In this document: positions 59,114 through 64,000 of the stretch, in pieces
Layout: every line of letters begins with the position of its first letter
Position numbering within the stretch: the first letter of the stretch is position 1
Assembly (NCBI GenBank): GCA_001931535.1
Contig: CP016211.1
Span: 13,648,501 to 13,712,500, forward strand
Direction: 5' to 3'
DNA: 64,000 bases
Source of the DNA: Minicystis rosea
GTDB taxonomy: Bacteria > Myxococcota_A > Polyangia > Polyangiales > Polyangiaceae
Translations under genes and position numbers: made by a program
Notes under the pieces: generated by a model
What the model saw: the letters and a program-made list of their open reading frames with translations, nothing else
The model's database searches: none
What the model was told of the DNA's origin: nothing

Positions 59114-59839
59114 CTACGCGCTCCGCACCCAGCGAGGCCTTTCCCGCGGGTCGGGTCGGCCCTCGAGCTCCTCTTTCGGACCGAAGCCCGCCTTGTATCG
59201 AAGCGAGGGACAGGCGCTCACGCGATAGCCTAGATACACGTGGGGGATCCCGCGCGCGGCCGCGATCTCGACGGCGATCACCACGTTGGCGACCCCGAGC
59301 GAGCGATCGCGATAAGCAGGATCGTAGAAGAAATAGACGAGGCTCCACGCCGCCGGCGTCTCGTCGCAGATGCCCACCGCGATGAGTCGATCCTCGTCGT
59401 AGAAGGCCACCTCGCGCGCGGCGGGGTGCGGGAAGGCGAACTGGAGCTGGTACTCCTCTTCGTCGAGGGCCGAGGGCGTCCATTCGCGCGTGGCTTCGCG
59501 GTCCCCGTGCCAGGCGTGGTAGAGCGCGAGCCGCTCGGCGTCGACCTCGGGCGGTCCGATGACCACGCGGAGGCCCTCGGCCTTGCGGCGGGCGCGGCGC
59601 TGGCTCTTCGTCGGAGCGAAGTCGGCCACCACGATGCGCGTGGGCACGCAGGCGTGGCAGCGGGCGCAGGCGGGCCGGAAGTAGTCGGGCCCGAAGCGAC
59701 GCCAGCCTCGCTCGAGCAGGGCCTCGAGCTCTTCGGCGCTCACGTCCACCATCACCCGGTGCTCGAGCGACGCGACCTGCTCGGGGATGTACGTGCACAC
59801 CCGAGGAGCTTCGATGAGGTGCCGCAGCAAGCGCGCCAT
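59114..59839 (-). CDS. bpt: Aspartate/glutamate leucyltransferase
   Basis: A 241-residue aminoacyl-tRNA-protein transferase. The N-terminal part has CTYIPEQVASLEHRVMV, LLERGWRRFGPDYFRPACARCHACVPTRI (conserved Cys set and RRFG), the C-terminal part WSLVYFFYDPAYRDRSLGV and HVYLGYRVSACPSLRYKAGF, all typical. It attaches Leu from Leu-tRNA to N-terminal Asp or Glu, marking proteins for ClpS/ClpAP degradation (EC 2.3.2.29). ATG 59839 is the family start. It is a single gene. Confidence 0.94.
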   Translation of the reverse strand: MARLLRHLIEAPRVCTYIPEQVASLEHRVMVDVSAEELEALLERGWRRFGPDYFRPACARCHACVPTRIVVADFAPTKSQRRARRKAEGLRVVIGPPEVDAERLALYHAWHGDREATREWTPSALDEEEYQLQFAFPHPAAREVAFYDEDRLIAVGICDETPAAWSLVYFFYDPAYRDRSLGVANVVIAVEIAAARGIPHVYLGYRVSACPSLRYKAGFGPKEELEGRPDPRERPRWVRSA

Positions 59840-59882
59840 GATCGACGCTCCCGTTCTGGCACGGCGTCGTGCGCGCCTCAAC

Positions 59883-60497
59883 TCAAGGAGCGGGCCGCCG
59901 CGGCGCGAGCCGCGGGCAGTCGGACGGGCGCGCGGCGCCGAGCCGCTTGAGCGCATCGTCGGTCACCTCGCACGTGACGAGCAGCCCATAGCTCCTCCGT
60001 CTCCAGTGCTCGACGTCGGCCGCGCCTCCGCCCGCGATCCGCGCGATCTTCGTCTCCTCGATCTGCAGAAGCAGATCGAGCCGATCCTCGTTCGACAGAT
60101 CGCGCGTGAGCTTCTCGGTGAGGAACGTATGCCGGAGCGCTTCGCTCGGATGATCGAGCCCCCACAGCGACGGCGTCGTCTTCTTCGCGATCTCCTGGCT
60201 CACCACGGCACGCACCAGCGCCGCGCGGCGGAGGCACGTCTTGCGCGCCGGCTCGGCGCCCTCGCTCTGCGCGTAGAGGGCCGCGATCTGCTTCTCGGTG
60301 GCCGACGGCGGCAGGATCGCGCCTTCGCGGAGCCGCGCTTCGAGGGCGCTCGCGTCGAGCCGTCCGAGCGCCGGATCGGCATCCGCGAGCTCCGGGCATC
60401 CGCCGCTCTCCGCGCGCATCGACGCGCGCCCCGCGAAGAAGGAGATCAAGGACACCGCGAGCACGGTGATGGCGACGGTGCCGTGGGTCCAGCGCAT
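59883..60497 (-). CDS. Single-pass membrane protein, hypothetical
   Basis: A 204-residue protein with one N-terminal membrane helix (about 6-24, GTVAITVLAVSLISFFAG) and a helical, likely periplasmic domain (about 30-190) with several Leu-rich helices (LRRAALVRAVVSQEIAKK, LDLLLQIEETKIARI). Start ATG 60497. It lies 43 bp upstream of bpt on the same strand and may be co-transcribed. No family recognised. Confidence 0.82.
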   Translation of the reverse strand: MRWTHGTVAITVLAVSLISFFAGRASMRAESGGCPELADADPALGRLDASALEARLREGAILPPSATEKQIAALYAQSEGAEPARKTCLRRAALVRAVVSQEIAKKTTPSLWGLDHPSEALRHTFLTEKLTRDLSNEDRLDLLLQIEETKIARIAGGGAADVEHWRRRSYGLLVTCEVTDDALKRLGAARPSDCPRLAPRRPAP

Positions 60498-60821
60498 CGG
60501 GCGCGGAGCATAGCGCGAGGGCCGCCGCTCCACGCGTCTCCTCGCCGCGCACCACCTTCATCGCCTTTCGTGCGCTTCCGCGCTCATCCATCTCATCCAC
60601 CCTGCGCCTCCTCCGTCGTCTCCCGAAGCCGCGCTCCGTCATGCGCGAGCCCGCGATCGGCCTCGAAATCTCGGCCCCGCACGCGATCGAGGCATCCGCG
60701 CGATCGTCTGGAGGAAGGGGCGGCCGGCGACGAGCGACCGCAATCGTCAAAGCCCCGAGACACCGGAGGACGCGCTGTCGTGATCGACGCGCGTGGTACC
60801 TTTTCGAGTGGGGGGAGAGCG
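60498..60821. other. Intergenic region of divergent genes
   Basis: A 324-bp gap between divergent starts (60497 minus, 60822 plus), so it should hold both promoters. No gene, repeat or hairpin is clear. A GGGGGAGAG stretch close to 60822 serves as ribosome-binding site for the phosphoesterase gene. Confidence 0.4.
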
Positions 60822-62285
60822 ATGCTCGTGTTCATTTCCGATCTGCATTTCTCGGACGGGACGGCCATCGCCGGCAACGTCGCGCCCGAGGCCTTCGAGC
60901 TCGTGCTCGACGAGATCCACGATCTCGCCGAGCAGATCGCGCGGGCCCGCGATCGGCCCACCGAGCTCACGCTCGTGCTCCTCGGCGACATCTTCGATCT
61001 CCTCCGCACCGAGCGCTGGTTCGAGGATCGCGATGGCCACGCCGTCCCCCTCGCGGAGCGCCCGTGGGCCACGGCGGCCGCGCTCGCGCCCGACGGGCAG
61101 AACCCGCTCGCGCTCGTGCGCGCGCGGGCCATCGTCGACGAGATCGTCGAGAAGAACGCCGGCGCGCTGGCCGCGCTCCGTGGCGAGACCGTCGAACGCC
61201 CAGAGGGCGTGAACGTGCGCCGCGTCTACGTCCCCGGAAACCACGACAGGCTCTACCTCCACGACGAAGGCATCCGCGCGCGCATCCAAGCCGCGCTCGG
61301 CGCCGTCGACGGCGCCATGCTCGGTGAAGAAGGCTTCACCATGCACTCCATCGAGCGCCCCGATTACGGCCTCGTCGCGCGCCACGGCCACGAATGGGAC
61401 ATGTGGAACTTCCCCGGCTATCGCGGCCCCGACATCCTCGCGCAGTTCCGGCCCGAGGAGTACCTGAGCACGCCCATCGGCGATCCCGTGACCACCGAGC
61501 TCGCCGCCCGCCTCCCGTACGAGCTCGCCCAGCGCCTCGTCGAGAGCGGCGCCTTCACCGTCGCGGAGGCGGGCCGCGTCCACGAGATCATGAAGCGCAT
61601 CGACGACGTCCGCCCGCTTCTCGCCTCGTTCCGCTGGGCGTATCACGCGATCGATCGCATCGGCGTGGACTTCGGCGGTGGTACGCGCGCCCGCGTCCTC
61701 CGCACCTCGCTCGACGAGGCGCTCCGATCGATGGCGCGCGCCTTCCGCGATCTCCCCTATTACGAAGCCTGGGTCGCGCGCCGCAACGAGCCCTGGCTGC
61801 TCGATGCCGCCGATCTCCTGCGCGCCGCTCTCTGGGGGATGGCATCGCTCGGCGGCAGCCCGCTCCGCGTCATCGCGCACGTGATCGAGAGCGCGCTCCG
61901 CCACAAGAACCCCATCGACGCCGCGCTGCGCGGCGCCTCACGCGAAGATCTCGAGCGCGTCGGCCGCGAGGAGATGCGCTTCGTCGTCTACGGCCACACG
62001 CACGCCGCCTCGCAGATCGCGCTCCGCGGCGACCCGCGCATCCAGGACGTCTACCTCAACACCGGCACCTATCGGCCCGGCGTCTTCCGCGCCGAAGGCG
62101 AGGGCTTCGTCGGTTGGGAGCGCCTCGGCTACGTGTGCATCACCAGCGCCGACGAGACCGTCTTCCAACCTCCGGTCTACGGCCTCACGCGCGGCGGCCC
62201 CGGCTTCGTCGCCTGGACGGGCGCGCGCAGCCACGGTGCACCCTCGCGCGCCGGCGCGCCCACGATCAGGCTCAACGGGAAGTAG
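60822..62285 (+). CDS. Calcineurin-like phosphoesterase (large)
   Basis: A 487-residue metallophosphoesterase with the metal motifs in order: ISDLHF (Asp7, His9), LLGDIFD (about 54), YVPGNHDRLY (about 142-145), HGHEWDM (about 189) and YGHTHAAS near the end. There is a long helical insert between the last motifs (about 210-380), larger than usual, and no signal peptide. It hydrolyses phosphoesters in the cytoplasm; substrate unknown. It is unrelated in layout to the phosphoesterase-STAND protein. Its stop overlaps the convergent MauE-like gene by 14 bp. Confidence 0.93.
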   Translation: MLVFISDLHFSDGTAIAGNVAPEAFELVLDEIHDLAEQIARARDRPTELTLVLLGDIFDLLRTERWFEDRDGHAVPLAERPWATAAALAPDGQNPLALVRARAIVDEIVEKNAGALAALRGETVERPEGVNVRRVYVPGNHDRLYLHDEGIRARIQAALGAVDGAMLGEEGFTMHSIERPDYGLVARHGHEWDMWNFPGYRGPDILAQFRPEEYLSTPIGDPVTTELAARLPYELAQRLVESGAFTVAEAGRVHEIMKRIDDVRPLLASFRWAYHAIDRIGVDFGGGTRARVLRTSLDEALRSMARAFRDLPYYEAWVARRNEPWLLDAADLLRAALWGMASLGGSPLRVIAHVIESALRHKNPIDAALRGASREDLERVGREEMRFVVYGHTHAASQIALRGDPRIQDVYLNTGTYRPGVFRAEGEGFVGWERLGYVCITSADETVFQPPVYGLTRGGPGFVAWTGARSHGAPSRAGAPTIRLNGK

Positions 62286-62748
62286 CGGCCTCGGGCGCGC
62301 GCTGTCGCGGCGCGGCCAGCGCGTACACCGCGGCGCAGGCCGCGACGAGCGCCACGTCGCGGAGCACCGTCATCATCGTCACGGTCCCCGATCCCGCGCC
62401 GAAGCAACCGCAGCTGATGTTGATCCCGCGCACCACCACCGAGCCCACGGCCACGGTGAACACCAGCATGAGCGCGCCCGTCGCCAGCGCGCTCCCGCGC
62501 ACCCAGGCGCGCGGCCCAGCGATCAGCGCGAGCCCCAGCACCAGCTCGATCGTCGGCAGCGTCGCCGCCATCGGCGCCGCGAGCGACGGGAAGAGCTGAT
62601 AATTGTGGATCTCCACCGCGAACCCCGACGGATCGCCGAGCTTGAGCGCCCCCGTGAACACGAAGAGCGCACCCAGCGCGAGCCGGAGGGCCCAGAACGC
62701 CGCCGTGCGCGCCCCGTTCGCGCGTTTCTTCGTGGCCCCTTCCGTCAC
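62272..62748 (-). CDS. MauE/DoxX-family membrane protein
   Basis: A 158-residue membrane protein with four helices. The FTGALKL start of helix 1, the NYQLFPSLAAPMAATLPTIELVLGLALIAG region and a CGCFG motif after helix 3 are typical of MauE/DoxX-like proteins, linked to thiol-disulfide processes. GTG 62748 overlaps the stop of the rhodanese-like gene by 4 bp, so the two are coupled and probably act together. Confidence 0.9.
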   Translation of the reverse strand: MTEGATKKRANGARTAAFWALRLALGALFVFTGALKLGDPSGFAVEIHNYQLFPSLAAPMAATLPTIELVLGLALIAGPRAWVRGSALATGALMLVFTVAVGSVVVRGINISCGCFGAGSGTVTMMTVLRDVALVAACAAVYALAAPRQRAPEAATSR

Positions 62749-63296
62749 GGTGCGTGCTCCTTCGACGAGCCCGTCGACCCAGCGGCCGTGCAATCGCGGC
62801 AGGGCCCCGAAGCGCAGGCGAGCCCCTCGCTCTCCCAGGCGCCGAACCCGCCGCGCAGCACCCGCAGATCGCGGTTCAGCCCGCGCCTCCGCAGCGTCTC
62901 CGCCACGGTGCGCCCGTCGTCGCTCGAGTCCCCGTAGACGATGATCGTCGCCGCCCGATCCAGCTTGCGCAGCGCCGGCTCCGCGCCGCTCGCGGAGGCG
63001 TCGCAGGGCAGGTGCACCGCATCGGCCACGTGCCCTTCGGCGAAGCGCGCGGCCGAGCGCGTGTCGGCGAACAAGACCCCCGGCCGCCCGCACAGATGCG
63101 AGGCCTCGTGCGGCGCCATCTCCACGATGGGCGTCGCCTGCGTGTCCACGGCGGCCGAGCACGTCACGGGCGCCTCGAACCCGCGCAGCGACACGCCGGT
63201 CGATCGCAGCGAATTGCCTGCGATCCCCAGCGCTCCGCCCCCGATCACGAGGACGAATGCCCGGAGCAGCGATGCGCGATCGAGCCGAAGCGACAT
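62745..63296 (-). CDS. Membrane-anchored rhodanese-like protein lacking the active-site Cys
   Basis: A 183-residue protein: one membrane helix (about 10-28), a short Cys-containing spacer, then a rhodanese fold (about 55-165) with LFADTRSAARFAEGHVADAVHLP and LRVLRGGFGAWESEG. The usual active-site loop after IIVY should start with Cys, but here it reads GDSSDDG, so the catalytic Cys is absent and sulfur transfer is unlikely. Three Cys lie at the end (CASGPCRDC) and may serve redox or metal binding. It is coupled to the MauE-like gene. Confidence 0.9.
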   Translation of the reverse strand: MSLRLDRASLLRAFVLVIGGGALGIAGNSLRSTGVSLRGFEAPVTCSAAVDTQATPIVEMAPHEASHLCGRPGVLFADTRSAARFAEGHVADAVHLPCDASASGAEPALRKLDRAATIIVYGDSSDDGRTVAETLRRRGLNRDLRVLRGGFGAWESEGLACASGPCRDCTAAGSTGSSKEHAP

Positions 63297-63339
63297 CCGC
63301 GCTGACGGTAGCGCGGAACCGCCCGGGAGGCGACCGCGG

Positions 63340-63906
63340 CTACTTCCACACGTTGAAGCCCCAGGGATCGATGATCTCGGTGCTCACCGTCCGCTCCGGC
63401 TGGGCGGGCGCGGGCGGCTTCCGGCGATCGTCCGGGCGCGCGTCGAGCTTTTGCTCCAGGCGTGTGAGCCTTTCCAAGAGCCGTGCGTTCTGCGCATCGA
63501 GGGCTGCCGAAAGGCGCCGCATCTCCTCGTTGCGCCGGCGCGCTTCGGGCGTGCGCGCTCCATCGTCCCCGGGGAAGGGCAGCGGCGGCCGCGCGCTCTC
63601 CTCTTCCTTCGCCTTGAGCCGATCGCGCTGCGCCGCGTTCGCCGCCGCGAGCTCACGCACCTGCGCCGCGAGCTCGCTCTGTGCGGCCTCGCTCCGCGCC
63701 TGTCCTTCGCGGAGTTGCTGCGAGAGCGCCGCCACCTGCCACGACAGCGCGCGGATCTGCCGATCCTTCTGCTCCGCGGCGCGTGTCGTCGCCTCGAGCT
63801 GCGCGGCCGTCCTCTCGTAGACCGCGGCCTCCACGCACCCCGTGGCGCCGATCGCGATCACGGCGCCCATCGCGGCGCGCCGAGCGATGCTGAGGAGCGT
63901 CGTCAT
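63340..63906 (-). CDS. Coiled-coil lipoprotein
   Basis: A 188-residue lipoprotein (lipobox GATGC, Cys about 24). Residues about 30-160 form a long heptad-repeat coiled coil with Gln/Arg/Glu-rich helices, broken at about 105-118 by a Pro-rich turn, and the C-terminus DPWGFNVWK. Likely an outer-membrane or periplasmic spacer protein. Its ATG overlaps the stop of the partial gene upstream by 4 bp (63903-63906), so they are co-transcribed. Confidence 0.88.
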   Translation of the reverse strand: MTTLLSIARRAAMGAVIAIGATGCVEAAVYERTAAQLEATTRAAEQKDRQIRALSWQVAALSQQLREGQARSEAAQSELAAQVRELAAANAAQRDRLKAKEEESARPPLPFPGDDGARTPEARRRNEEMRRLSAALDAQNARLLERLTRLEQKLDARPDDRRKPPAPAQPERTVSTEIIDPWGFNVWK

Positions 63907-64000
63907 TCCACGATGATCGCACCTTCGCGGTTCACGCGGATCAGCTTTCGCGCCCGGCGATCCCGCGCCTCCTTATAGGGAAGCGCGATCGGGCTGCGCG
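63903..64000 (-). CDS. Partial gene, C-terminal end only (cut by window end)
   Basis: The last 32 codons of a gene entering from beyond the window on the minus strand: ...RSPIALPYKEARDRR...LIRVNREGAIIVE, then TGA at 63905-63903. The stop overlaps the ATG of the coiled-coil lipoprotein gene, which supports it being real. Too short to identify. Confidence 0.6.
   Translation of the reverse strand, partial: RSPIALPYKEARDRRARKLIRVNREGAIIVE

Noticed and set aside
1..64000. tRNA, rRNA, integrase, transposase or attachment sites
   Set aside because: None was recognised by eye on either strand. A covariance-model scan could still reveal a tRNA.

Overview
The window looks like chromosomal DNA of a myxobacterium, probably of the Sorangiineae/Polyangiaceae type. 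This is inferred from the very high G+C, the Hanks-type kinases with periplasmic PEGA-like tails, the many Cys-rich and FG-GAP lipoproteins, two DUF2169 proteins, and long Ala/Pro-rich linkers built from tandem DNA repeats. No rRNA, tRNA, CRISPR array, integrase or transposase gene was recognised. Both ends of the window cut through genes.

Region by region: 1-3.3 kb holds the end of a Ser/Thr kinase, a TPR/PEGA membrane protein and a lipoprotein. 3.4-12.2 kb has an acidic Asp-box protein, a lactate dehydrogenase, an HD protein, an epoxide-hydrolase-like enzyme, a DUF2169 protein, a membrane protein and an SDR oxidoreductase. 12.5-17.6 kb has an unknown helical protein and a 1224-residue metallophosphoesterase/STAND-NTPase/TPR protein with nine near-identical 41-residue repeats, a plausible NLR-like defence protein. 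17.8-24.2 kb is an orphan type VI secretion (T6SS) VgrG island: VgrG, PAAR, an FHA-DUF4123 fusion, a small conserved partner, a 604-residue candidate cargo and a 268-residue partner, all on the minus strand with overlapping or closely spaced ends. 24.4-30.7 kb has dnaX with a repeat-built linker, a TerB-papain-TerB-acidic-tail protein, a lipoprotein and a SRPBCC protein.

30.8-35.6 kb is an overlapping operon of carbamoyltransferase, amidohydrolase and FkbM methyltransferase, then a 128-bp palindrome and an NMT1-like binding lipoprotein. 35.8-43.9 kb is a plus-strand run: a metallopeptidase lipoprotein, a DUF2169-pentapeptide protein, two proteins resembling class I isoprenoid enzymes (the second, DUF5685-like, has a Cys-rich tail) and a methyltransferase. 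The first two genes each appear to lack one G in a G tract, which breaks their 3' ends. 44.0-45.9 kb is a complete Ser/Thr kinase.

45.9-46.8 kb is a gene-free stretch between convergent genes. It holds a short repeat array and a roughly 420-bp inverted pair of sequences, each ending outward in a terminator-like hairpin with a C6-C7 loop. The best reading is two divergent paralogous small RNAs. 46.8-50.8 kb is a minus-strand metal-uptake operon (membrane protein, binding lipoprotein, ATPase, permease, NiCoT permease). 50.9-64 kb has a membrane protein, DUF5995, an OmpA lipoprotein, a molybdopterin oxidoreductase, a large FG-GAP lipoprotein, the aminoacyl-transferase Bpt, a calcineurin-like phosphoesterase, and a MauE/rhodanese/coiled-coil lipoprotein set.

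The strongest candidates for undescribed biology are the phosphoesterase-STAND-TPR protein, the paired small-RNA-like element, the cargo of the VgrG island, and the DUF2169/isoprenoid-fold/Cys-rich locus.
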